Positions 16,022 through 24,513 of a DNA stretch of 64,000 bases are shown here, in pieces. Within the stretch, counting starts at the first letter, position 1; every line of letters starts with the position of its first letter. Both the position numbers and the translations under genes were made by a program. The stretch is from Arthrobacter sp. StoSoilA2 (lineage in GTDB: Bacteria; Actinomycetota; Actinomycetes; Actinomycetales; Micrococcaceae): the NCBI RefSeq assembly GCF_019977195.1, contig NZ_AP024643.1, forward strand, positions 186,001 to 250,000, written 5' to 3'. Below the pieces are notes generated by a model. That model worked only from the letters and a program-made list of their open reading frames with translations. It was not told the origin of the DNA and searched no databases.

Positions 16022-16858
16022 CTAGTGTCCCTGAACGTCCGAGTCGACGCCGGCATCAGGACCGGCGTCGAGGGTTTGTAGTCTTCTGAGGTCATCCTGG
16101 TCCAGCTCGAAGCCGAAGACGTCAAGGTTCTCCCGCATCCTTTGCGGGTTGGCGGTCTTCGGGATGGCAACCAGGCCCTGCTGGACATGCCAACGCAGGA
16201 CCACCTGGCCGGGCGTCTTTCCATGCTTGTTGCCGATGCTCGCCAGAACCGGGGCATTCAGGAGGTCGCTGCTGGCGCCCAGTGGACTGTACGACTCCGT
16301 GACAATCCCGTGCTGCTCGTTGAACGCGATGGCAACAGGACGCGGGATGGCGGGATTGACCTGGATCTGGTTGACCGCTGGAACAACATCCGTTTCCCGG
16401 AACAGCCGGTCAAGGTGCGAAGGCTTGAAATTGGAAACGCCGATGGATCGTACCTTGCCCGAGGCCTGCAGTTCCTCGAACGTCTTCCACGTGGAAACGA
16501 ACTCGCCGCGGCGGGGGAGCGGCCAATGGATCAGCAGCAGGTCAACATAGTCCAGCCCGAGTCGTTGCAGGGAGCCATCGAGCCCAGCGGTTGCCTTGCC
16601 CGAGCCTTGGAATCCGCCGTCGAGCTTGGTAGTGATGAAGAGCTCGCTCCGGTCCACACCGCAGGCACGGATACCATTACCGACTCCTTCCTCATTCCCA
16701 TATTTGACCGCCGTATCAATGTGTCGGTAGCCGCAGGAAACAGCCTCCACCACGGCATCGGCAACCTGGGCATCATCCAGGGGCCACGTACCTAAGCCCA
16801 GTTGCGGGATCTTGTAGCCGTCGTTGAGTTCAATGAGCGGGGCAAGTGTCATGAGCAT
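16022..16858 (-). CDS. aldo/keto reductase (2,5-diketo-D-gluconate reductase-like)
   Basis: 278 residues; an equivalent start two codons later (MTLAPLIELNDG) is equally possible. AKR family signs: GYKIPQLGLGTWPL, the catalytic Asp-Tyr-Lys-His set (YRHIDTAVKYGNE with Asp and Tyr, TTKLDGG with Lys, DLLLIHWPLP with His), and the C-terminal IPKTANPQRMRENLDVF NADPH-binding segment. It belongs to the same small-AKR subgroup as the gene at 19008-19829. Cytoplasmic NAD(P)H-dependent carbonyl reduction; substrate not determined. Confidence 0.92.
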   Translation of the reverse strand: MLMTLAPLIELNDGYKIPQLGLGTWPLDDAQVADAVVEAVSCGYRHIDTAVKYGNEEGVGNGIRACGVDRSELFITTKLDGGFQGSGKATAGLDGSLQRLGLDYVDLLLIHWPLPRRGEFVSTWKTFEELQASGKVRSIGVSNFKPSHLDRLFRETDVVPAVNQIQVNPAIPRPVAIAFNEQHGIVTESYSPLGASSDLLNAPVLASIGNKHGKTPGQVVLRWHVQQGLVAIPKTANPQRMRENLDVFGFELDQDDLRRLQTLDAGPDAGVDSDVQGH

Positions 16859-16967
16859 GATCTCCTCTTATGCTTGAATCTCGACCGGCGGGTCTCTTTG
16901 CTGTTCTACGCTGGCCACTGGCTGCTTGGCAACAGCTGCCGCCGCTATCACTCATCGAGCAGACCAC

Positions 16968-18002
16968 TCATCTTGCCGTCCACTCATAGAGCCGATCGCT
17001 CAGTTCCATGAAGTCTTCCGCAACTACCTGCAGTCCGGGATGCTGATCGTGCCAGTCGATGATCTCCCTCGCACCGTCCGCGAAAGGGATGGTTGCCTGG
17101 TAATCCGGCACGAGTGCCTTGATCTTGGAGTTGTCGAACACCACGGAGTGCGAGCGGTCCCCCAAAAGGTTGGGGCCAAGCTCTTTGCTATGGGCGGCGA
17201 TGGTCTCGGAGGAAACATGAAACAGCTCTGGCTCAGGAACCCCGGCCGCCCGGGCGAAGAGACGGTAGATCTGGTTCCATGGCAGGAACTCGTCGGAAGT
17301 AATGGTGTAGCTCTCACCGACAGCCTGTGGTCTTCCCAAGAGCCCAACGAAGGCCTTGGCGAAATCACGGCTGTGCGTCAGCGTCCACAGGGAGGTCCCA
17401 TCCCCATGAACCAACACGGGCATTCGGGCGCGCATCCGGTGAATGTCAGTCCAACCGCCCACCAGCGCGATCTTGGTCCGGTCGTAGGTGTGCGACGGCC
17501 GGACCACAGTCACAGGGAAGTCCTGCTCGCGGTAAGCCTCAAACAACAACTCTTCACAGGCAATCTTGTCCTGCGAGTACTTCCAAAAGGGGTTCTTCAA
17601 AGGAGTCGATTCCCTGATGGGCAGGGTGCTGGGTGGCTTTTGGTACGCCGAGGCGGAACTAATGAAAACGTACTGGCCCGTTTTTCCCCGGAACATCTCC
17701 AAGCCGGCCCGCGCATGAGCCGGAGTGAACGAGATGAAGTCCGCTACGGCGTCGTACTCCTTTCCCCGAAGCACCTCCCGCACTGCCCCGCTGTCACGGA
17801 TGTCTGCATGGAGCACCTCAGCGCCCTCGGGAACCGGCCGACCGGCTGACCGTCCCCTGTTGAGGATGGTCAGCCGGTGGCCCAGCGCAACGGCGCGGTC
17901 AGCCGCCGCCGCACTGATGACCCCGGTACCGCCGATGAACAGGATGTTCCGCGGCGAGACCGTGTCCGCTATTCCGGGACCGACGGGGAGGAGGCTGCTC
18001 AC
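16968..18002 (-). CDS. NAD-dependent epimerase/dehydratase-like extended SDR
   Basis: 344 residues. The Rossmann motif is displaced to about residue 24 (FIGGTGVISAAAADRAV; GGTGxxS rather than the canonical GxxGxxG), and the active-site region reads ISSASAYQKP followed by WKYSQDKIACEELL (Y-x-x-x-K). This arrangement, with HSRDFAKAFVGLLG and a C-terminal REIIDWHD, is that of atypical/extended SDRs such as the CSP41-like group. It is coupled to the AKR at 17999 by an ATGA overlap and is the second gene of that unit. Confidence 0.88.
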   Translation of the reverse strand: MSSLLPVGPGIADTVSPRNILFIGGTGVISAAAADRAVALGHRLTILNRGRSAGRPVPEGAEVLHADIRDSGAVREVLRGKEYDAVADFISFTPAHARAGLEMFRGKTGQYVFISSASAYQKPPSTLPIRESTPLKNPFWKYSQDKIACEELLFEAYREQDFPVTVVRPSHTYDRTKIALVGGWTDIHRMRARMPVLVHGDGTSLWTLTHSRDFAKAFVGLLGRPQAVGESYTITSDEFLPWNQIYRLFARAAGVPEPELFHVSSETIAAHSKELGPNLLGDRSHSVVFDNSKIKALVPDYQATIPFADGAREIIDWHDQHPGLQVVAEDFMELSDRLYEWTAR

Positions 18003-18970
18003 CAGGCGTAGTCCTCCGGGGCGGGGCGGTGTCCCGGGAAAATGTCATCCAGCCGTTTGAGGGCATCCTCGTTGAGGGTCACATCCAAGGCCCGGATTGC
18101 GGCGTCCAGCTGCTCCTGGGTGCGTGGCCCAACGATGGGCGCCGTCACGGCAGGCTGATGAAGAAGCCAAGCCAGGGCAACGTCCCCGGGCTTCTGCCCG
18201 AGTTCGTCCGCGAAATCCTCGTACTGACGGATCTGGTCCTCATGCTTGCGCAGCGTCTCCAGCGCACGGCCTTCCGTGCGGCGGACGCCCTGCTCCTCCT
18301 TCTTCAGCACGCCACCCAGCAGGCCGCCCTGCAGGGGAGACCACGGGATCAAGCCGAGCCCGTACTGCTGCGCCGCGGGGATGACTTCAAGCTCCAGCTC
18401 GCGCCGGAAGAGGTTATAGATGGACTGCTCGCTGACCAAGCCGGTGTAATTGCGCCTGCGAGCGGCTTCCTGGGCCTGGGCAATGTGCCAGCCGGCAAAG
18501 TTGCTGCTGCCCGAATACAGGATCTTGCCCTGCTGCACGGCCACCTCGATTGCCTGCCAAATCTCATCCCACGGTGTCTGGCGGTCGATGTGATGGAACT
18601 GGTAGATGTCGATGTAGTCCGTCTGCAACCGCTTCAAGCTGGCATCCAGGGCACGACGGATATTCAGGGCGGAGAGCTTGGACTCATTGGGGCGATCCGT
18701 CATGGTGCCGTACAGCTTGGTGGCCAGGACTGTCCGTTCCCGGCGCTCGCCGCCCTTTGCGAACCAGCGCCCGATGATTTCTTCGGTCCATCCCCGGTGG
18801 CCGGAACCGCCATAAACGTTGGCGGTATCGAAGAAGTTGATGCCGGAATCCAGTGCGGAATCCATGATGGAGTGCGCGGTGGCTTCGTCCGTCTGGGGAC
18901 CGAAGTTCATGGTCCCGAGGCAGAGGCGTGAAACTTTCAGGCCGGAACGGCCAAGGTGGGTGTACTGCAT
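17999..18970 (-). CDS. aldo/keto reductase (YajO/Tas-like)
   Basis: 323 residues beginning MQYTHLGRSGLKVSRLCLGTMNFG, the classic large-AKR N-terminus. Catalytic residues appear in FFDTANVYGG (Asp, Tyr), LATKLYG (Lys) and IYQFHHIDRQTP (His). C-terminal APIVGPRTQEQLDAAIRAL binds the cofactor. It starts a two-gene unit with the SDR downstream (ATGA overlap) and follows another AKR 37 bp upstream (start at 19829, end at 19008), so the three form one likely transcript from the regulator-facing promoter. Confidence 0.93.
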   Translation of the reverse strand: MQYTHLGRSGLKVSRLCLGTMNFGPQTDEATAHSIMDSALDSGINFFDTANVYGGSGHRGWTEEIIGRWFAKGGERRERTVLATKLYGTMTDRPNESKLSALNIRRALDASLKRLQTDYIDIYQFHHIDRQTPWDEIWQAIEVAVQQGKILYSGSSNFAGWHIAQAQEAARRRNYTGLVSEQSIYNLFRRELELEVIPAAQQYGLGLIPWSPLQGGLLGGVLKKEEQGVRRTEGRALETLRKHEDQIRQYEDFADELGQKPGDVALAWLLHQPAVTAPIVGPRTQEQLDAAIRALDVTLNEDALKRLDDIFPGHRPAPEDYAW

Positions 18971-19007
18971 GCTGTTGTGTCCTTTTGTTTAGAACTACGT
19001 TGTCTGT

Positions 19008-19829
19008 TTAGAACTGGGTAAAAGCCGCGACGGCGGGATCGGAACCTATGCGGGCTCCGGCCTCCAGGGCGGTGATGGCAGCCAGTTCGGATTGGGTAAG
19101 GGTGAGATCGGCGGCGCCGAGGTTTTCCCGCATCCTGGCAGAGTCGGCGGACTTGGGAATCACGATGGTTCCCTGCGCGAGGTGCCACGCCAGAATTACC
19201 TGTGCCGGAGTCGTTTCATGTGCAGCGGCCACCAAGGCCACTACCTCGGCGTTCAGGTCCTTGCCCTGTCCCAGCGGGCTATAGGCCTCCACGGCGATGC
19301 CGAGATCGCGGCACTTGTTTGCCAGATCGCCTTGCTGGTACGTGGGGTGCAGCTCGATCTGGTTTACGGCCGGCACTATGTCCGCTTCCCGCAGCAAGGT
19401 ATCCAGATGGTCTGTGAGGAAGTTGGAGACGCCGATGGCCCGGATCTGCTTGTCCTGGTAGAGCTTCTCCATCTCCTTCCAAGCCTGGGTGTACAGCCCC
19501 TGCGAAGGTACGGGCCAGTGGATCAGGTACAGGTCCACTGCTTCCAGGCCAAGGGCATCGCGGCTGCGCTGGAAGGCGTCGTACGCCTCACCCTGCTCGC
19601 CGTTGCGAAGCTTGGTGGTGATGAAGAGGTCTTCCCTGGGAAGGCCCGAGGCGGCGATGGCAGCACCCACGCCTGCCTCGTTACGGTAGGCAGCTGCGGT
19701 ATCGATGTGCCGGTACCCTGCCTCCAAGGCGTCTTCCACCACCTTCTGTGTTTCTTCCGGAGGCACCTGGAAAACACCGAATCCGAGCTGGGGAATGGTG
19801 ACGCCGTTATTTAGGGTCAGCTCTGGCAT
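19008..19829 (-). CDS. aldo/keto reductase (2,5-diketo-D-gluconate reductase-like), first gene of the block
   Basis: 273 residues from ATG 19829, with a strong Shine-Dalgarno (GAAGGAGACCTC directly upstream); a longer in-frame reading to 19964 lacks support. It begins MPELTLNNGVTIPQLGFGVF. Catalytic set: DTAAAYRNE, TTKLRNG, DLYLIHWPVP. The C-terminus has IVIPKSADSARMRENL. It faces the divergent XRE/MmyB-type regulator, the usual genomic arrangement in which that regulator controls neighbouring oxidoreductases. Confidence 0.94.
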   Translation of the reverse strand: MPELTLNNGVTIPQLGFGVFQVPPEETQKVVEDALEAGYRHIDTAAAYRNEAGVGAAIAASGLPREDLFITTKLRNGEQGEAYDAFQRSRDALGLEAVDLYLIHWPVPSQGLYTQAWKEMEKLYQDKQIRAIGVSNFLTDHLDTLLREADIVPAVNQIELHPTYQQGDLANKCRDLGIAVEAYSPLGQGKDLNAEVVALVAAAHETTPAQVILAWHLAQGTIVIPKSADSARMRENLGAADLTLTQSELAAITALEAGARIGSDPAVAAFTQF

Positions 19830-19993
19830 GAGGTCTCCTTCGAGGTAGATATTTCTGGGCCGGGCCGCTGCTTCCTGTGGGTTCGGCTGGTGCGCCGGTT
19901 GCCAGAAAGCGTTTTCGGGAGGCTCTGTACCGAGCCTATTCAGTTTTCGTCGCAGAGTCAGCAATCCAGACTGATCCTGTTTTTCCTAGGTCT

Positions 19994-20005
19994 GGTAGTC
20001 CTACC
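19994..20005. promoter_or_regulatory. short dyad and direct repeats in the AKR/regulator divergent promoter
   Basis: GGTAGTCCTACC (5-bp arms, 2-bp spacer) lies 56 bp before the regulator start. The segment GGT(A/G)GTCCT then repeats at 19994 and about 20012, with a shorter GGTCCT copy further on. A site for the regulator encoded at 20061 is plausible by position only. Confidence 0.3.
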
Positions 20006-20060
20006 CAAAATGGTGGTCCTGCTCTGGTCCTGCCAGCTGCGATAACGGCAGAATGGACGG

Positions 20061-20945
20061 ATGGGTCAAAGCGCCGAGTTCGGAAAATTCCTCAAAGTCA
20101 TGCGTGCCCGCCTCTCGCCCGAGGACGCCGGGGCTCCGCAGTCCAACGGCTCCCGCAGGGTTCCGGGCCTCCGCCGTGAAGAGGTGGCGAGGCTCTCCGG
20201 CGTGAGCACGGACTACTACACACGCCTGGAGCAGGGCCGGAACATCCATCCGTCCAAGGCCGTCCTCGATTCCGTTGCACGGGCGTTGCGCCTGGACGCG
20301 GGGGAGCATGCGCACATGTTGGACCTGCTGGAGCACTGCGCCAGTTCGGCCGGTAATCCGGGCCCCGCCCAAAAGGTGCGCCCTGCCTTGCGGCAGCTGC
20401 TGGACGCCGTCGGGGATGTTCCCTCAATGGTCCTGGGGCGACGCGCTGACGTTTTGGCCGGAAACCGGATGGCGCATCTGCTGTTCACGGATTTCACAGC
20501 ACTGCCCGCGGCCGAACGGAACCTGACCCGCTGGATCATTCTGGATCCTGCGGCCAAGGACCTGTTCAGGGACTGGAAAACCGTGGCCGCCGAGGCAGTG
20601 GGCGCCTTGCGGATGGACGTGGGCAGGCACCCCAACGATCCCCAGACCAACCAGCTCGTGGGCGAACTTGCCGTGCACAGCGAGCATTTCCGTCAATGGT
20701 GGGCGGGACACAGGGTGGCCACACGGTCTGCCGGGATTGTCCGCCTGCACCACCCTGTGGTGGGGGACCTTGAACTGAACTTTGAAACCCTGGGCCTCCC
20801 GGACGACCCCGACCAGCACCTGAGGGTCTATTCCGCGAAGGTGGGTTCGCCGTCGTCGGACGCCTTGACGCTGCTCAGCAGCTTTGGCGAGGTATCGGCG
20901 GCGACCATCCCGGCCCCCGAACCCGCCCGCCGGGATGACAGTTAA
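20061..20945 (+). CDS. XRE-family regulator with MmyB-like ligand-binding domain
   Basis: 294 residues. The N-terminal helix-turn-helix reads LRREEVARLSGVSTDYYTRLEQGR (about residues 35-58), the highly conserved signature of actinobacterial HTH_31/MmyB-like regulators. A C-terminal domain of about 180 residues (VLGRRADVLAGNRMAHLLF through LRVYSAKVGSPSSDALTLL) matches the MmyB-type PAS-like ligand-binding region. It is divergent from the aldo/keto reductase block and probably represses it. The gene's stop codon lies inside the left arm of the following hairpin. Confidence 0.93.
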   Translation: MGQSAEFGKFLKVMRARLSPEDAGAPQSNGSRRVPGLRREEVARLSGVSTDYYTRLEQGRNIHPSKAVLDSVARALRLDAGEHAHMLDLLEHCASSAGNPGPAQKVRPALRQLLDAVGDVPSMVLGRRADVLAGNRMAHLLFTDFTALPAAERNLTRWIILDPAAKDLFRDWKTVAAEAVGALRMDVGRHPNDPQTNQLVGELAVHSEHFRQWWAGHRVATRSAGIVRLHHPVVGDLELNFETLGLPDDPDQHLRVYSAKVGSPSSDALTLLSSFGEVSAATIPAPEPARRDDS

Positions 20946-20984
20946 TGCCAATGTTCGTCTGAAACATTGGCATTAACTGTCATC
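20934..20984. terminator. perfect 22-bp-arm hairpin between convergent genes
   Basis: The arm GATGACAGTTAATGCCAATG plus TT is repeated in inverse orientation after a 7-base loop. It includes the regulator's stop codon and ends 15 bp before the dodecin stop, so it would terminate transcripts from both sides. No U-run follows. Same design as the hairpins at 22739 and 60076. Confidence 0.8.
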
Positions 20985-20999
20985 TCGCGGAGGAAGGGA

Positions 21000-21209
21000 T
21001 CAGCGCTCCAAGCGGAAGCCAAGCTTGATGGTTACTTGCCAGTCGGCAATTGCGCCGTTCTCCAGGTGGCCGCGGATCTCCTTCACCTCGAACCAGTCGA
21101 GGTTACGCAACGTCTGGGCGGCAGCGGCGATGCCATTCCTGACGGCCGCATCGACGCCCTCGGAAGAAGTGCCAACAATTTCGGAAACGCTATATGTGTG
21201 GTCAGCCAT
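21000..21209 (-). CDS. dodecin family protein
   Basis: 69 residues from ATG 21209, chosen for the GATGAGGAG Shine-Dalgarno just upstream. The sequence MADHTYSVSEIVGTSSEGVD, then NLDWFEVKEIRGHLENG with the flavin-stacking Trp, then DWQVTIKLGFRLE is diagnostic of dodecin, a dodecameric flavin (riboflavin/FMN) storage and buffering protein in the cytoplasm. Monocistronic. Confidence 0.95.
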   Translation of the reverse strand: MADHTYSVSEIVGTSSEGVDAAVRNGIAAAAQTLRNLDWFEVKEIRGHLENGAIADWQVTIKLGFRLER

Positions 21210-21316
21210 GGTGCTCCTCATCATCGTCCCTGAATCTTGAAAATGCTGGCCCGCTCGGCAGGCCGTTCATGCAGACTAGCCCACGGACGTCCGTGCGGGC
21301 CAGAGGTCCGGCAGGC

Positions 21317-22123
21317 TCAGCTTTCGCGCCAGTCATTGCCCGTGATGTGCGATCCCGCATGCGGTCCCATTTGGAGCATTCCGCCGTCCACAGGCCACGA
21401 GGCGCCAGTGACGTAGCTGGAATCCGGAGAGGCCAGGAAAGCGATGACGGCCGCAATTTCGCGTGCGTCACCGGGACGGCCCAGCGGCACGCCAGGCCGC
21501 TCCTTCTGCCTTGGGTCCTCGTCCGTTTGCCCGGTCATGGGTGTTGCGATCTCGCCGGGAGCAACGTTGTTGGCAGTAATGCCGAACTCCGCGAGCTCCA
21601 GCGCCATGGTCTTGATGAGCCCGCCAAGGCCGTGTTTGGAGGCATCGTAGGCAGAGGCTCCGACCCGCGGCTGGAACTCGTGCACGCTGGTGACGGCGAT
21701 GATGCGTCCGCCGCGGCCAGCGTTGACCATGCGTTTGGCAGCTGCCTGCATGGCCACGAAGGCGCCGTTGAGGTTGGTGTCCAAGGTGGACATCCAGGTG
21801 TCGTAATCCAGGTCCAGGAACTTGGTGCCATCGCCCGTTCCGGAGTTGTTGACGAACACGTCCAGGCCGCCGAGCTCCTCGGCCAGCTTGTCAATGTTGG
21901 CAGCGGTTTCGGAGACGTTCGTGGTGTCCAGATGGTGTACCACCGCCTTGCGGCCCAGACTGCGGACCTCTTCCGCAGTGTCCTCGGCACCCTGCTGGTC
22001 CGTGTGCCAGGTGATGCCGACATCCATGCCTGCCTTGGCCAGCGCAACCGCCGTGGCGCGTCCAATCCCTGAGTCAGATCCTGTGACGATGGCGGTTTGC
22101 GGGGAAAATGATGCCTCGCTCAT
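21317..22123 (-). CDS. short-chain dehydrogenase/reductase
   Basis: 268 residues, classical SDR. NAD(P) motif TGSDSGIGRATA (residues 14-25), NNSG in the NNAG position, catalytic Ser in VTSVHEFQPRVGA, and the YDASK motif (Tyr-x-x-x-Lys). C-terminal SSYVTGASWPVDGGMLQMG is typical of 3-oxoacyl-ACP-reductase-like members. Substrate unknown. It stands alone between dodecin and the universal stress gene. Confidence 0.93.
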   Translation of the reverse strand: MSEASFSPQTAIVTGSDSGIGRATAVALAKAGMDVGITWHTDQQGAEDTAEEVRSLGRKAVVHHLDTTNVSETAANIDKLAEELGGLDVFVNNSGTGDGTKFLDLDYDTWMSTLDTNLNGAFVAMQAAAKRMVNAGRGGRIIAVTSVHEFQPRVGASAYDASKHGLGGLIKTMALELAEFGITANNVAPGEIATPMTGQTDEDPRQKERPGVPLGRPGDAREIAAVIAFLASPDSSYVTGASWPVDGGMLQMGPHAGSHITGNDWRES

Positions 22124-22297
22124 GTCCTTGCCTTTCGGTCGCGTGATGGTTCCGATGACTTATCCCTACCCGGACACGCCGGATCGTAAACACGGAGGCT
22201 GGAAGATGCCGGTTCTTCCCGGATCCCGGCGGCGGATGGGGATGGAGTGTAGATTTTTAGCAGCACCACCAGTGAATTCCCACAACCAGGAGTACTC

Positions 22298-22726
22298 ATG
22301 TCTGAAGTTATTGTCGTCGGCGTTGACAGCAGCGAAACGGCCAAGCGGGCAGCCGTGGCAGCAGCGAAGCTTGCCACAGCCCTTGGCGCCGAGTTGCATG
22401 TCATCAGCGGGTTCTCCGATGACCGCATTGAAGAATTTGGCAGCGGCAGCGACAGGATCACGGTTTCTTCGGCCGACTCCGCAGAATACGTGGCCCGCAA
22501 GGTCTCTGAGGAACTTGATGTTCCCAGCGGCAACATCAAATACTTCGCCGCCCGGGGTACGCCGGCCAACGCGCTTATCAACTACGCCGAGACCAACAAC
22601 GCCTCGCTGATCGTGGTGGGAAACAAGCGGATGAAGGGCCTGGGCCGTGTCCTTGGCAGCATCGCCAACAGCGTGGCACACGGTGCTCCGTGCGACGTCT
22701 ACATCGTGAACACGGACGTCGACTAA
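22298..22726 (+). CDS. universal stress protein (UspA family)
   Basis: 142 residues with the ATP-binding Usp fold: IVVGVDSSETAKRAAVAAAK at the start and the nucleotide motif VVGNKRMKGLGRVLGSIANS (G-2x-G-9x-G-(S/T) type) near 108-127, then VAHGAPCDVYIV. Cytoplasmic stress/dormancy-associated protein. Single gene with a Shine-Dalgarno (CCAGGAG) upstream of the ATG. Confidence 0.94.
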   Translation: MSEVIVVGVDSSETAKRAAVAAAKLATALGAELHVISGFSDDRIEEFGSGSDRITVSSADSAEYVARKVSEELDVPSGNIKYFAARGTPANALINYAETNNASLIVVGNKRMKGLGRVLGSIANSVAHGAPCDVYIVNTDVD

Positions 22727-22738
22727 ACCTGACTCAAC

Positions 22739-22790
22739 GGGGGACAGGAGACGTACCAATGGGCTTCCATTGGTACGGTTGCTGTCCCCT
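22739..22790. terminator. hairpin between convergent universal stress gene and GntR gene
   Basis: Arms GGGGACAG...GTACCAATGG (22739 onward) and CCATTGGTAC...CTGTCCCC pair with a small internal loop and a 4-base apex, about 10 bp from both gene ends. Bidirectional terminator candidate. Confidence 0.75.
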
Positions 22791-22797
22791 GCCTGGG

Positions 22798-23499
22798 TTA
22801 AGCCTCCAGGACGTACGTCTTCAGGTCGTCCAGGGTTTGCTGCATGTGGGCGTCCATGGCCAGCCGGGCCTCATGCGGATTCCGCGACTCCAGGGCCGCC
22901 GCAATTTTCCGGTGATGGCCGATCGCGTGCTCCTGGATGTCAGCGAAAGCTGAGGTCTGCGTCCGCCGTGCCTCGAGTACGCGATGCAGCGGCTCGAACA
23001 GTACGGCCACGAACACGTTGCCCGACGCATGGAGGATGACATCGTGGAAAGCGAGATCGGCTTCCACGAAGGCGGCCACGTCATTGACCTCGTGTGCGGC
23101 CTGCATCTTTTCAACGTGCTCTTTGAGGGTGATCAGCTCGTTGTCGGAGATACGTTCCGCTGCGAGTTCGCAGGCGCCGGTCTCCAGCATCCGGCGTAGC
23201 TCAATGAGCTGGATGGCAGCGGCCGCGTCTTTTGTTCCTTCGGAAGCGGCACGCAGGACGGCCTCCAGGGATGCCCACTGGTTCAGTGGATTCACGAATG
23301 TTCCGCGGCCACGTTCCACGCTGAGTATCCGCTGTGCCTCGAGGGTTTTCATGGCTTCGCGCACGGTCATGCGGCTCACCTCGTGCCGGGCGCTGAGCTC
23401 CAGTTCGCCCGGAACAATTGTCCCGGGCGGAAACTCGCCTGCGATGATCCGGTCCAGCAGCTCATCAGCAACGACGCCCACCAGCGACTTGCGTGCCAT
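22798..23499 (-). CDS. FadR-subfamily GntR transcriptional regulator of the sugar-acid locus
   Basis: 233 residues from ATG 23499 (MARKSLVGVVADELLDRIIAG). The winged helix lies at about 10-75 (ELELSARHEVSRMTVREAMKTLEAQRILSVERGRGTFV), followed by an all-helical FCD domain with the metal/ligand His and Asp residues (VEADLAFHDVILHASGN, HAIGHHRKIAAAL). An in-frame ATG at 23577, one base after the hydrolase stop, would add 26 residues; I prefer 23499 because the added segment overlaps an operator-like site. It is divergent, via the hydrolase, from the kinase-permease-aldolase operon and probably represses it until an acid-sugar intermediate binds. Confidence 0.9.
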   Translation of the reverse strand: MARKSLVGVVADELLDRIIAGEFPPGTIVPGELELSARHEVSRMTVREAMKTLEAQRILSVERGRGTFVNPLNQWASLEAVLRAASEGTKDAAAAIQLIELRRMLETGACELAAERISDNELITLKEHVEKMQAAHEVNDVAAFVEADLAFHDVILHASGNVFVAVLFEPLHRVLEARRTQTSAFADIQEHAIGHHRKIAAALESRNPHEARLAMDAHMQQTLDDLKTYVLEA

Positions 23500-23567
23500 G
23501 TATCCCCATTTCCTGTAATTCAGACCCTCCGGCACCTCATGGATGTTTTCCTCCAGGCGCGGATGGT

Positions 23568-23582
23568 TGTCAGACATCTTAC
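23568..23582. promoter_or_regulatory. second copy of the FadR-type half operator at the regulator's 5' end
   Basis: TGTCAGACATCTTAC matches 14 of 15 bases of TGTCTGACATCTTAC (24456-24470) in the main operator. It spans the hydrolase stop codon and lies about 70 bp upstream of the preferred GntR start. Probable autoregulatory site. Confidence 0.55.
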
Positions 23583-24382
23583 GCTGGCGGTGGCCAGCTC
23601 GTTTTCCAAAATTCACACAAAGTCGTGGCGCATTCTTCCGGCTGCTCCCAGTGGACGCTGTGACCGGCGTCGGGAATGGCCTTCAGGGTGCGCGTCGGGC
23701 TTGCCGCCACGAACGACGTCATCTGCTCGATTGACCGCACGCGGTCGCCCGTTCCAGCGATGACCAGCAGCGGCGCCTGAACGCGGCTGGGCACTGAAGG
23801 TTCGACGCCGGTCATGGCGGCCCAGGCGCTCGCGGACAGAATCCGGAACGGCGTATCGAATCCTTTGCTCAGCAACTCCATGTCTTCCGGGGAGAGGTGC
23901 CCGTACCAGGCGTTCATGAGCTTCAGCTTGGTGCCCGCGTCGAAGTATCCCTGCTCCAGCTGTGACACCAGGAGGTTCTTGAAGGCCTCGTTTTGGGGTG
24001 CCGGAACCATTCCTACCAGCGTCACTGTTGCCACTAGTTCCGGATGGGTTGCCGCCAAGGTCAGTGAGACGCTGCCGCCCATCGAATGCCCCACCAGGTG
24101 CGCCGGCCCTTTCGTGCGGGCGCGGATCGCTGCTGCAACGGAAGCGGCGGCAGAGTCCAGCGTCCACTCGAAGTCCGGTGGCGTGTCCTCGCCGGGGTGA
24201 TAGCCGGGGAGGTCGAGGATCCACACTTCGCGTCCGGCGTCGAGCAGTAGCTTTGCCAGCGGCTCCCAGTACGCCGATCCCGAAGCCCAGCCGTGGATGA
24301 GCACAACCGGGATCTGCCCGCCGGGGGAAGGCGAGGGGGTTCTCACGTCCACGAAGGGGAGTGGAATTGCGGTGCCGGCCAT
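23579..24382 (-). CDS. alpha/beta-fold hydrolase
   Basis: 267 residues. Oxyanion region VVLIHGWASGSAYW (residues ~26-39), nucleophile elbow GHSMGG (~98-103), acid residue in LLVIAGTGDRV, and catalytic His in IPDAGHSVHWEQPE. It belongs to the BioH/carboxylesterase-like group (EC 3.1 type), cytoplasmic. It is the first gene of the leftward unit with the FadR-type regulator, starting 67 bp from the shared operator. Lactone or ester opening in the sugar-acid pathway is a context-based inference. Confidence 0.88.
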   Translation of the reverse strand: MAGTAIPLPFVDVRTPSPSPGGQIPVVLIHGWASGSAYWEPLAKLLLDAGREVWILDLPGYHPGEDTPPDFEWTLDSAAASVAAAIRARTKGPAHLVGHSMGGSVSLTLAATHPELVATVTLVGMVPAPQNEAFKNLLVSQLEQGYFDAGTKLKLMNAWYGHLSPEDMELLSKGFDTPFRILSASAWAAMTGVEPSVPSRVQAPLLVIAGTGDRVRSIEQMTSFVAASPTRTLKAIPDAGHSVHWEQPEECATTLCEFWKTSWPPPA

Positions 24383-24448
24383 GACTCCAGACTAGTGACG
24401 CACGGCATCTTGCGCGGTGAAGAGCGCTGTGTCACACTGGCTATGAAA

Positions 24449-24471
24449 TGTTAGATGTCTGACATCTTACA
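24449..24471. promoter_or_regulatory. 23-bp near-perfect palindromic operator in the divergent promoter
   Basis: The site runs TGTTAGATGTCT (24449-24460) then GACATCTTACA (24461-24471). It is self-complementary except at one symmetric pair and the centre. It sits between the hydrolase-regulator unit and the kinase operon, in the position expected for the FadR-type GntR repressor encoded next door. A partial second copy is at 23568-23582. Confidence 0.78.
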
Positions 24472-24513
24472 TTCACTAAACCGCTACACAGATTTCCCAC
24501 GATGGAGTGCACC

